Assembly (NCBI GenBank): GCA_025450155.1 | Contig: JANWIB010000097.1 | Coordinates: 1-11,649, forward strand | From: Sphingobacteriaceae bacterium | GTDB lineage: Bacteria > Bacteroidota > Bacteroidia > Sphingobacteriales > Sphingobacteriaceae | Length of the DNA stretch: 11,649 nt | Direction: 5' to 3' | Shown: positions 1-6,197 of the stretch, one piece after another | How positions within the stretch are numbered: the first letter of the stretch is position 1 | Layout: each line of letters begins with the position of its first letter | The notes under the pieces: generated by a model | Told to the model about the DNA's origin: nothing | The model's input: only the letters and a program-made list of their open reading frames with translations | Database searches by the model: none | Translations under genes and position numbers: made by a program

Positions 1-3
1 AGT

Positions 4-666
4 TTATATATCCCCCACTGCCATAGCTGCGAGTTCTCCTTCTAGTTGTCCCGAAACAGTAAGATTGGTAGGTTTTCCAAAAAAATATTCTTTATAGTTT
101 ACTGAGTGGTCTTCGTTTCTGGGAGTATTGTCAAAATCTAGCGTAGTCACCTGAAACATTTCACCAGCGCCCTCTGCATCCGATCCGGTAATAATGGGAG
201 TGTGCATATAAATAAATCCCCGGTCATTAAAAAACTGGTGTACAGCAAAGGCCAAGGCATGCCGAATTCTAAAAACAGCATTAAACGTATTGGTGCGGAA
301 ACGCAAGTGCGCAATTTCCCGAAGAAATTCCAGACTATGTTTTTTGGGTTGTAACGGATATTTTTCGGCATCACTGTCGCCAAGTATTTCCAGTTGATTT
401 ACTTTCACCTCTACACGTTGCCCTTTACCTAGCGATTCTATTAATTCGCCGGTAATAGAAATGGCGGCGCCGGTTGTTAGCCGTTTGAGTAATACTTCAT
501 CGGAATGGTTAAAATCAACAACTGCTTGTATGTTATTTATGGTAGAACCATCATTAATGGCAATAAATTGATTATTGCGGAATGTTCTAACCCAACCTTT
601 TACTGTTACTTGCTGGCCAAATTCTGTTACGTTCAGTAGATCTTTTATTTTAATACGTTGCGGCAT
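4..666 (-). CDS. asnS: Asparaginyl-tRNA synthetase, N-terminal part, ending at an in-frame TAA at the window edge
   Basis: Class IIb aminoacyl-tRNA synthetase that charges tRNA-Asn with asparagine in the cytoplasm. The 220 visible residues hold the N-terminal OB-fold anticodon-binding domain (about residues 17-100, with VKGWVRTFRNNQF and an INDGS turn) and the beginning of the catalytic domain (EIAHLRFRTNTFNAVFRIRH, FIYMHTPIITGSDAEGAGEMF, FGKPTNLTVSGQLEGELAAM). Family members are about 460-480 residues and continue here with a Tyr-Thr-Phe-Gly-Pro stretch leading into class II motif 2 (FRAE). In this sequence the codon at the Tyr position (6..4) is TAA, followed by ACT for the expected Thr, so the frame is kept but a stop replaces Tyr. 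The gene would then lack the catalytic core. asnS is normally essential, so a base error near a contig end is the simplest explanation; a decayed second copy is the alternative. The ATG at 666 is the natural start, with a TAnnTTTG element about 20 bp upstream. Identity is certain; intactness is not. Confidence 0.93.
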   Translation of the reverse strand: MPQRIKIKDLLNVTEFGQQVTVKGWVRTFRNNQFIAINDGSTINNIQAVVDFNHSDEVLLKRLTTGAAISITGELIESLGKGQRVEVKVNQLEILGDSDAEKYPLQPKKHSLEFLREIAHLRFRTNTFNAVFRIRHALAFAVHQFFNDRGFIYMHTPIITGSDAEGAGEMFQVTTLDFDNTPRNEDHSVNYKEYFFGKPTNLTVSGQLEGELAAMAVGDI

Positions 667-686
667 GGGTTTTTTGTTTATTTCAG

Positions 687-694
687 CAAAAATA
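687..694 (-). promoter_or_regulatory. Candidate -7 promoter element of asnS
   Basis: On the minus strand this reads TATTTTTG, a full match to the Bacteroidota -7 consensus TAnnTTTG. It lies 20 bp before the asnS ATG. That gives a short leader, as is common in this phylum. I see no convincing TTG -33 element at the expected spacing, so the call rests on the -7 match and its position. Confidence 0.4.
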
Positions 695-748
695 CAAATC
701 GTTCTATCTTTTTTAATTAATATGGGTTATCTACTGAAAATAGTTTGC

Positions 749-3301
749 TTAGGCATTAATATTACCCGCTGTATTTTGAGTGGTCAGATCTGCCTCATTG
801 TATCTTGGGTTTATTAAGGGTAATGTGAAATAAAATATGGAGCCTTTTCCTGCTTCACTTGTTACCCAAAAGCGGCCTTTATGGTGTTTTAGTATTTCAG
901 AAGATATATGAAGTCCAAGGCCTAAACCTTCAAATTTTTTTAGACTACTACTTATCCTATAGAATCGTTCATGAAGGCGGTACAGGTGTTGTTTTTCAAT
1001 GCCAATTCCAAAATCTTGTATGGAAACTACAATCTCATTTTTCTCTATAGTTAACATGACCAACACGGTGTTGGCATTTGGCGAATATTTAATCGCGTTA
1101 TTCAAAAAATTACTTATTACTTGTTCAATCCGATGCCGGTCTGCAATGTACTTTATTGAAACGGTTTCTTTAATAATAATTCGGTGATTGGCAGCTGTAA
1201 GCTGAATGTTTTCTACTACCTCTTTTAGCACCGTGCCAAAATCAAATTCTGTTATCACATAGTGCAAGTCTCCTTTGGTAATTCGGGTAGCATCCGTTAA
1301 ATCGGATGTGAGCCTTTCGAGTCTCAGTACCTGTTTAACACTTTTCACTACAAAATTATAAGCTGTATCATCTTGTTTCATCGTATGTTGTGCTAATTGC
1401 AAATACCCTTTAACGCTGGACAGGGGAGTTCTAAGCTCATGGCTTGCAATACTTAAAAATTCATCTTTATGCCGTTCAAGTTCTTTTTTCTCGGTTATAT
1501 CTACCATTACACCAGAGAAATATTTTAGTTTCCCATCCGGAGTATGTTCTATTTTTCCACGGGCAAATATCCAGGTGATTTTTCCCTGCCTGTTTTTCAC
1601 TCTGTACTCCAATTCGTATTTGCCCTTATATAAGATCACGTTATTTCTTAAATCTTCTTCTCTTTTCCGATCTTCTTTAAAAATTCTTTTTGTAAAATCA
1701 TCTGACGACAGTCCCTCAGCGTTTACCTTAATACCAAACATGCGTGCCGCGTTTTCGTCTAAGATAATTTTTTGGGTTTCTATGTTGTAGCTCCACGTGC
1801 CAACTAACCCTGAGGAAAGTGCCAATTGCAACTTGGCCTGGGTTTCTTTAAGTTCATCATTGATGCGGCTAATTTCAAGGTTACGCTCCTCAAGCGCTGC
1901 CAAGGCTTTCTTTTTCCTACGGTTTTGTATCCATGCATATATGAGCAGCCTGAGAACAATTACACCAACTCCAATAAGTCCATATATTATCCAATTTTTC
2001 CAGTTTATTGTTTCCTCCTGAAGCGCTTTGATTTTAGTCAGCGACTTAATCGCCGCCTGTTTCTTCTCTAGCTCGAAATTATTTTGCAGAATGGCGATGC
2101 GGTACTTGGTTTGATTACTAAATAATGAATCTTTTAAGCCGGTGTATTTTAAATGATACTGATAGGCTTTATTTGTATTGCCTTTTGCTTCGTAAGTTTT
2201 GGATAAAACGAAGTAAGCTTTCTGAATCTGTCTTTGCGCCCTGATGGGCACAGCGGTTTGCAATGTTTTTTGTGCGTATCCCAGGGCTTTTTTATAGTTC
2301 CCCAATTCCCGGTAGCTATCACTCATACCAACCTGGGCCATACTTTTCAGCTTGGGGGAGGAAGTATTTTGTAAGGCCCGGCTATAAAATTCCAGCGCTT
2401 TGGGGTAATTTTTTAACTGAAACCAGGTGGCGCCAACACCTATGCAAGTACTGGAAATGCTAATCGGTGATTTTAACTTCAGGCTGTTTTGGTAGGCCGT
2501 TTGGTAAAAGCTCAGGGCTTTTTTATAATCGCCTTTTCCATAATACACGCTACCCAGGTTGTACAGAATGCCGATGGAAGGCGAAGGGGAAAGCTGTTTT
2601 TTAAGCCGGAAAGCCTCCAGGAAATAGGGTAGAGCCTTGTCGTACTCCTCTACCTGGTTATAGATATACCCGATACCCATTTTACTACGCAGCAACAGGT
2701 TTTTATCCCCGGTTTGTTCGGCCAGGCGGGCTATGTTCAGGAAATAACCCAATGCCTTCGGGTAAATGGATTGTTCGTAATAAACCAGCCCCATGGTATT
2801 CATAGCTGCCGCCATTAACGATTTGTTGTGCAGCCCGGAGGCCAGGCGAAGCGCTTTTTTGGAATAGTTTAAGGCCCGGGCATAGTCGGACGCTATAAAA
2901 TAGGCGAATCCTATATTTTTAAGCGCCTGCGCCTGTTCCGTTGGATTTTCTGTTTTAACAGACAGGTTTAAAGCCCGTATATAACAGCTTAGAGCCTCAT
3001 CTGTTTTTTCAAGCATCCGATAAGCGTCTCCCATTTTCGTGAGGCTGTAAAGCATGCCTTTTGGGTAGGCAAGCCGCTGCGCTAAATCGAAAGCGGTTTG
3101 AGCCGTACGCAACGCTTTTTCAGTATTAAATTCCAGATAATACTGACTTAGTTCGTTCAGTATATGCACTTTAGCGGTGTCTTGTACTTGCACCATCCGT
3201 TTCTCCAGGCTGTCCATACGTTTTAAATTGTTGGCGGGTTGCCCGTAAGGTTTCATGCAGAAGCATAGGAGCAACATTAATTGAGCGTAAAATTTTTTCA
3301 T
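749..3301 (-). CDS. TPR-PAS hybrid sensor histidine kinase (orphan)
   Basis: Membrane sensor kinase of 850 residues. Order: signal peptide (about 1-21); tetratricopeptide repeats, about eight units with G-x-x-Y and KAL-x-x-Y signatures (about 50-390); a coiled-coil stretch (about 400-432); one transmembrane helix (about 436-456); a second coiled coil (460-490); a PAS/PAC domain (about 490-605, ending VMVDITEKKELERHKDEF); a HisKA domain with the H box FLSIASHELRTPLSSVKGY (phospho-acceptor His621); and a HATPase domain with an N box (NFLNNAIKYSP), G1 (DFGIGI) and G2 (GLGLGLH). The TPR array should be periplasmic and sense protein or peptide partners; the PAS domain is cytoplasmic. There is no receiver or output domain and no response regulator gene in view, so the partner is unknown. 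The frame stays open upstream to 3508, but that extension is translated from a palindromic repeat; the ATG at 3301 starts a proper signal peptide. The TPR half is clearly GC-richer than the kinase half. Confidence 0.9.
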   Translation of the reverse strand: MKKFYAQLMLLLCFCMKPYGQPANNLKRMDSLEKRMVQVQDTAKVHILNELSQYYLEFNTEKALRTAQTAFDLAQRLAYPKGMLYSLTKMGDAYRMLEKTDEALSCYIRALNLSVKTENPTEQAQALKNIGFAYFIASDYARALNYSKKALRLASGLHNKSLMAAAMNTMGLVYYEQSIYPKALGYFLNIARLAEQTGDKNLLLRSKMGIGYIYNQVEEYDKALPYFLEAFRLKKQLSPSPSIGILYNLGSVYYGKGDYKKALSFYQTAYQNSLKLKSPISISSTCIGVGATWFQLKNYPKALEFYSRALQNTSSPKLKSMAQVGMSDSYRELGNYKKALGYAQKTLQTAVPIRAQRQIQKAYFVLSKTYEAKGNTNKAYQYHLKYTGLKDSLFSNQTKYRIAILQNNFELEKKQAAIKSLTKIKALQEETINWKNWIIYGLIGVGVIVLRLLIYAWIQNRRKKKALAALEERNLEISRINDELKETQAKLQLALSSGLVGTWSYNIETQKIILDENAARMFGIKVNAEGLSSDDFTKRIFKEDRKREEDLRNNVILYKGKYELEYRVKNRQGKITWIFARGKIEHTPDGKLKYFSGVMVDITEKKELERHKDEFLSIASHELRTPLSSVKGYLQLAQHTMKQDDTAYNFVVKSVKQVLRLERLTSDLTDATRITKGDLHYVITEFDFGTVLKEVVENIQLTAANHRIIIKETVSIKYIADRHRIEQVISNFLNNAIKYSPNANTVLVMLTIEKNEIVVSIQDFGIGIEKQHLYRLHERFYRISSSLKKFEGLGLGLHISSEILKHHKGRFWVTSEAGKGSIFYFTLPLINPRYNEADLTTQNTAGNINA

Positions 3302-3416
3302 GATTAAGAAAGGTTTAATGTTTAGCTTAGACTGCAAAACAAGTGAGTTAAATTTAAGGTATTTGAATGAATTATAAACCCAGGTTTGGTTAAAAATCTT
3401 TCCACTATTACAAGTG

Positions 3417-3485
3417 TCGTCATGCCGAACTTGTTTCGGCATCTCTTTGTTGGTTGGGGATCCTGAAATAAATTCCGAATGACGA
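3417..3485. repeat. Palindromic interspersed repeat element
   Basis: A roughly 69-bp element bounded by the 7-bp inverted repeat tcgtcat/atgacga (3417-3423 and 3479-3485). Inside the left end is a perfect 8-bp hairpin, atgccgaa / ttcggcat (3422-3429 and 3435-3442). The right part contains atcctgaa ... ttccgaat (3460-3480), a decayed version of a second hairpin. Translated on the minus strand it gives peptides such as RHSEFISGS and MPKQVRHDD. From memory, these are familiar spurious N-terminal extensions in Bacteroidota and Rickettsiales annotations and mark a dispersed family. It sits between a terminator and the kinase gene, so it is non-coding here. Only one copy is in this window, so dispersal is inferred. 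Confidence 0.7.
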
Positions 3486-3496
3486 GTTGGAGAAAA

Positions 3497-3535
3497 TAAA
3501 AAGGGCATAAGCGCTGTTGCCTATGCCTCCAAAAG
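3497..3535 (-). terminator. Intrinsic terminator of the small lipoprotein gene
   Basis: On the minus strand, about 25 bp after the lipoprotein stop codon, GGCATA (3527-3522) pairs with TATGCC (3509-3504). Three further inner pairs (GGC with GCT, one of them a G-U) give a stem of about 9 bp with a 6-nt loop. It is followed by a T-rich run (3503-3492). A-richness on the other side means it could work weakly in the other direction. It separates the lipoprotein transcript from the kinase gene. Confidence 0.7.
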
Positions 3536-3554
3536 TTTTATTTTTTTATTGAAA

Positions 3555-3773
3555 TTAGGGCAGGCAGGTGCTGCATGAGAGGAACGCAGAAGTGTCGGTA
3601 TTCGGCGGGTTGGGCGCTACAATATCTGGATTTCCTCCATAATCAGGTGGATTGGGCGCAACGGTGGGTGCTTTAAGTTTGGCGCTATTGGGTTTTACGG
3701 ATTCTTTTTTGCAGGCGCTTAACCATAGTGTCACGGTCAGCAATAGCAAGAACAGGCGAAATGATTTTTTCAT
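3555..3773 (-). CDS. Small lipoprotein of unknown function with APNPP repeats and a C-terminal CxxC
   Basis: A 72-residue protein with a textbook lipoprotein signal: MKKSFR, a hydrophobic core (7-18), and the lipobox LSAC with the lipidated Cys at 21, followed by KKES. The mature part is only about 52 residues, proline- and asparagine-rich and probably unfolded. APNPP occurs twice (39-43 and 53-57) around a DYGGNPD linker. The last residues are SCSTCLP, giving a CxxC pair at 67 and 70. I recognise no family and assign no function. The gene stands alone: it has its own candidate promoter upstream, an intrinsic terminator downstream, and 189 bp to the phytase-like gene. The start is unambiguous because the signal peptide begins at the ATG. 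Short proline-rich lipoproteins of this kind are common and poorly conserved in Bacteroidota. Confidence 0.75.
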   Translation of the reverse strand: MKKSFRLFLLLLTVTLWLSACKKESVKPNSAKLKAPTVAPNPPDYGGNPDIVAPNPPNTDTSAFLSCSTCLP

Positions 3774-3814
3774 ACTGTTTAAAAATAAGTTTTAAGGATT
3801 TAGGTTAATTTCCG

Positions 3815-3822
3815 CAAAGCTA
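3815..3822 (-). promoter_or_regulatory. Candidate -7 promoter element of the small lipoprotein gene
   Basis: The minus-strand reading is TAGCTTTG, a full match to TAnnTTTG, ending 41 bp before the ATG at 3773. No clear TTG is found about 20 bp further upstream. A G-run (3825-3831 on the plus strand) and a 13-base A tract (3875-3887) lie just upstream; the latter could affect bending or UP-like activity. Confidence 0.4.
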
Positions 3823-3962
3823 GTAGGGGGGCTGCTTAAGGGAATGCTTGTTGAAAAAGTAGATAACCCTGGTTAAAAAAAAAAAAATTTGTTAAAAAAG
3901 AGAGAAGGTTTGTTGTTGAAGGCCGGCATTAACCCCGGATGAAAGGCAGAACTAGGGCTTTG

Positions 3963-5054
3963 TCATTTCTTCAACACCACTTCAAAAACAATAAACTGTG
4001 TTACTTCTCTTTCCGAAAAATTATCATCCGCAACAAAAATTAGTGATGGATTCCCATTAGGAAGTCGGTGTCCAAATGTCATCCCTTCAATATTATCAAT
4101 ATAAGGAAGCCCTATTTTAGAGAAATTGAGCAGTAATTGCTTGGACGCGGGATTATAAGCTGTATGAACAAGAGATTTTTTCCGTTTGATATCGGTAGCT
4201 CCATTTAAATCGGCTTTATATAATTTAACCGTAGTACCTACGCTCTCACTGTACCCTCTTTCCAATACCAATAGTTGGTGAGATGAGACAGCTAAAATTT
4301 CAGGGCTCGAATTCATTTGTTCTCCGTTAGGTTTAGTAGAAGCCTGCTTCACTTTATCCAGCAGGTAAGCATATTGCTTTTTAATTCTTCCGGAATAAGT
4401 ATCTATAAAAGAAAATCGTATCGGCGATTGGGTTTCATATAATTGTGGTACGCGCCCATCCTGATAGAGTGGAGCCTCATTAGCTACCCAATAGGTATCC
4501 GTATTTTCTAAAAAAGAACTCCCTTCAAAAGCTAAATTTTCTCTCAATCCATATTCTTTTGGGTAATATTGAAAGGCAGGGTTTAAAGGAATATTACCAA
4601 TATAATTTCCCGATGTATCAGCAATTCGGATAAGAGGTTGTATCCCCCTTCTTCTATCGCCTTCACTGGTCCAATATAAATTCCCTTTGTAATAGCGTAT
4701 CGATTCCGGATCCACTGTATATTTTTCAAAAACCTGAGCATCCTTATCCTTTAAAAACCTGACACTTTTTATGCTCACAGAATCAAATTTATTTTGATCG
4801 TAAAAAAACTCGGCTTTGTAGAAACGGGCCGGGCTAAAAGAAGACTTGTCATCAGAAATAAGATAATACTCGCCATTATCGCCCCGATCAATTCCAGAAA
4901 TTCCACCAAATACGGTGCCTTTAATCTCTGTTTTAGGTTTTATTTGTACTTCTCCAATCAGCCTTATAGAGTCAACAGGAAAAGAATCCTGGCTAAAACC
5001 CTTAAATGAGAGTACGAAAAGAAGTAAGATGAAAGATGAGAAGCGCTTAGCCAT
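3963..5054 (-). CDS. Secreted esterase-like activity of phytase family protein
   Basis: A 363-residue exported protein matching the family named esterase-like activity of phytase, a beta-propeller fold distantly related to phytases. A signal peptide (about 1-21, ending KGFSQ) precedes the mature protein. Family landmarks in order: GGISGID (50-56), LISDDKSSFSPARFY (65-79), the DPESIRYY block (115-122), NLAFEG (173-178), NEAPLYQDG (192-200), LLVLERGYSE (261-270), NIEGMTFG (321-328) and VADDNFS (341-347), ending in a TQFIVFEV strand. The acidic residues are the expected metal or phosphoester contacts, but substrate and catalysis are not established for most members. The frame could begin at a TTG (5057), but the ATG three bases later (5054) gives the same signal peptide and is preferred. 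It lies 47 bp downstream of queG on the same strand, so co-transcription is possible; no functional link to queuosine is evident. Confidence 0.8.
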   Translation of the reverse strand: MAKRFSSFILLLFVLSFKGFSQDSFPVDSIRLIGEVQIKPKTEIKGTVFGGISGIDRGDNGEYYLISDDKSSFSPARFYKAEFFYDQNKFDSVSIKSVRFLKDKDAQVFEKYTVDPESIRYYKGNLYWTSEGDRRRGIQPLIRIADTSGNYIGNIPLNPAFQYYPKEYGLRENLAFEGSSFLENTDTYWVANEAPLYQDGRVPQLYETQSPIRFSFIDTYSGRIKKQYAYLLDKVKQASTKPNGEQMNSSPEILAVSSHQLLVLERGYSESVGTTVKLYKADLNGATDIKRKKSLVHTAYNPASKQLLLNFSKIGLPYIDNIEGMTFGHRLPNGNPSLIFVADDNFSEREVTQFIVFEVVLKK

Positions 5055-5101
5055 CAATTGAATATCGAAGTTTTTAAAAATAACGTAAATTAATATAACT
5101 A

Positions 5102-6031
5102 CTATTTTAAAAACGAAATATTACGTTTCAATCTGGCAAATCGAGTTCGTTTCACAGCCGATTTCTTAAACAGTGTTTGAAACACATCCTCAGTAATTTC
5201 TTCCCAATCCTGCTGGGTCATGCCTAACAATTCCTGGTCTGGCTCAAATGCAGGCTCCTGATGCAAAACAGAAAATTTGTTCCAGGGACAAACATCCTGG
5301 CACACATCGCAACCAAACATCCAATTGTCCATTTTTCCTTTAAAATCAGTAGGGATATCATTTTTTAATTCGATCGTTAAGTAAGAAATGCATTTACTGC
5401 CATCCACTACATAAGGCCCCACAATAGCCTCGGTAGGGCAGGCGTCCAGGCAACGTGTGCAGGTTCCGCAATAATCTTTAGTCGGTGCAACATCATATTC
5501 GAGTTCCAAATCAACAATTAATTCAGCCAGGAAAAAGAAAGACCCCATATTCCTATTAATCAGGTTGGTGTTTTTACCAATCCAACCCAATCCTGCTTTT
5601 TTGGCCCATACTTTATCTAATACTGGAGCCGAATCTACAAAAGCCCTCCCGTTTACTTCACCAATTTGAGTTCGAATGACTTCGAGCAGCTGTTTAAGTT
5701 TCTCTTTAATTACGGTATGATAATCAGTTCCATAAGCATATTTGGAAATTTTTGGAGCTTCAGGGTCTGTTTGCTGTAAATCAGAATAATAATTTAATCC
5801 TACCGATATAACCGATTTAGCGCCATCAACAAGTTTTCTGGGGTCTAATCGTTTATCGAAGTAGTTTTCCATATAACGCATTTCACCATGAAAATCCTGC
5901 TTTAGCCAGTTTTCCAGACGGGGCGCCTCTTCTTCCAAAAACTCAGCTTTAACAATCCCGCAAAAGATAAATCCGAGCTTTTTAGCCTCGGTTTTTATCA
6001 GGTTACTATATCCGCTAAGTCTGGAATTCAT
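5102..6031 (-). CDS. queG: Epoxyqueuosine reductase
   Basis: Cytoplasmic cobalamin-dependent iron-sulfur enzyme that reduces epoxyqueuosine to queuosine at the wobble base of tRNAs with GUN anticodons. The protein is 309 residues from the ATG at 6031. An N-terminal DUF1730-type domain (about 1-130) is followed by the signature FVDSAPVLDKVWAKKAGLGW (131-150), where Asp133 matches the proposed proton donor. Ferredoxin-like cysteines are C188, C191, C194, C198, C214, C241, C244 and C248, enough for two 4Fe-4S clusters with the usual exchange of the last ligands. The E. coli enzyme has a longer C-terminal HEAT-like extension; this shorter form is usual in Bacteroidota. The frame extends to a TTG at 6040, but that triplet sits inside a TATCTTTG promoter element, so ATG 6031 is the credible start. 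The phytase-like gene follows after 47 bp. Confidence 0.95.
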   Translation of the reverse strand: MNSRLSGYSNLIKTEAKKLGFIFCGIVKAEFLEEEAPRLENWLKQDFHGEMRYMENYFDKRLDPRKLVDGAKSVISVGLNYYSDLQQTDPEAPKISKYAYGTDYHTVIKEKLKQLLEVIRTQIGEVNGRAFVDSAPVLDKVWAKKAGLGWIGKNTNLINRNMGSFFFLAELIVDLELEYDVAPTKDYCGTCTRCLDACPTEAIVGPYVVDGSKCISYLTIELKNDIPTDFKGKMDNWMFGCDVCQDVCPWNKFSVLHQEPAFEPDQELLGMTQQDWEEITEDVFQTLFKKSAVKRTRFARLKRNISFLK

Positions 6032-6037
6032 GTTTTG

Positions 6038-6045
6038 CAAAGATA
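6038..6045 (-). promoter_or_regulatory. Candidate -7 promoter element of queG, giving a near-leaderless transcript
   Basis: On the minus strand this reads TATCTTTG, a full TAnnTTTG match, with only 6 bp between its end and the queG ATG at 6031. Transcription would start within a few bases of the start codon. A TTG -33 element at the usual spacing is not visible. Confidence 0.4.
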
Positions 6046-6138
6046 CGTTAATCCGAATTACGTAGGTTTTTGTTAGGGTAATGCAAGAATTACGAAACTA
6101 CTTTAAGAGAGAAAATATTAAGTATTATTATAAAATAG

Positions 6139-6157
6139 GATTAATTTATTAATCTTG
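6139..6157 (+). promoter_or_regulatory. Possible promoter and inverted repeat upstream of the T9SS repeat protein
   Basis: TAATCTTG (6150-6157) matches the -7 consensus TAnnTTTG at 7 of 8 positions, about 40 bp before the ATG at 6198. It overlaps a perfect inverted repeat, gattaa-ttta-ttaatc (6139-6154). In DNA this AT-rich a 6-bp dyad can arise by chance, and no TTG -33 box is seen, so this is a weak call. Confidence 0.22.
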
Positions 6158-6197
6158 TCGTCTCAATTAATTTAACGCTCAATCTCAAAATTACTGT

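Noticed and set aside
147..383. 78-codon open frame inside asnS on the same strand
   Set aside because: It is out of frame with a clear synthetase sequence and has no family features.
3302..3508. N-terminal extension of the sensor kinase by 69 residues
   Set aside because: It is translated from a palindromic interspersed repeat and intergenic DNA, and it would bury the signal peptide that begins at 3301.
3555..3773. RiPP precursor peptide, because of the cysteine-containing tail
   Set aside because: It has a standard lipobox and is a lipoprotein; no modification enzyme, protease or transporter is nearby.
3875..3887. 13-base A tract as a phase-variation site
   Set aside because: It lies outside coding sequence, about 100 bp from the nearest start and not between promoter boxes, so slippage would have no clear effect; mentioned only as context.
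5055..5057. TTG start for the phytase-like protein
   Set aside because: An ATG follows immediately at 5054 and gives the complete signal peptide; there is no evidence for the extra residue.
6032..6040. TTG start for queG
   Set aside because: The triplet is part of the TATCTTTG promoter element, and the ATG at 6031 fits the family length.
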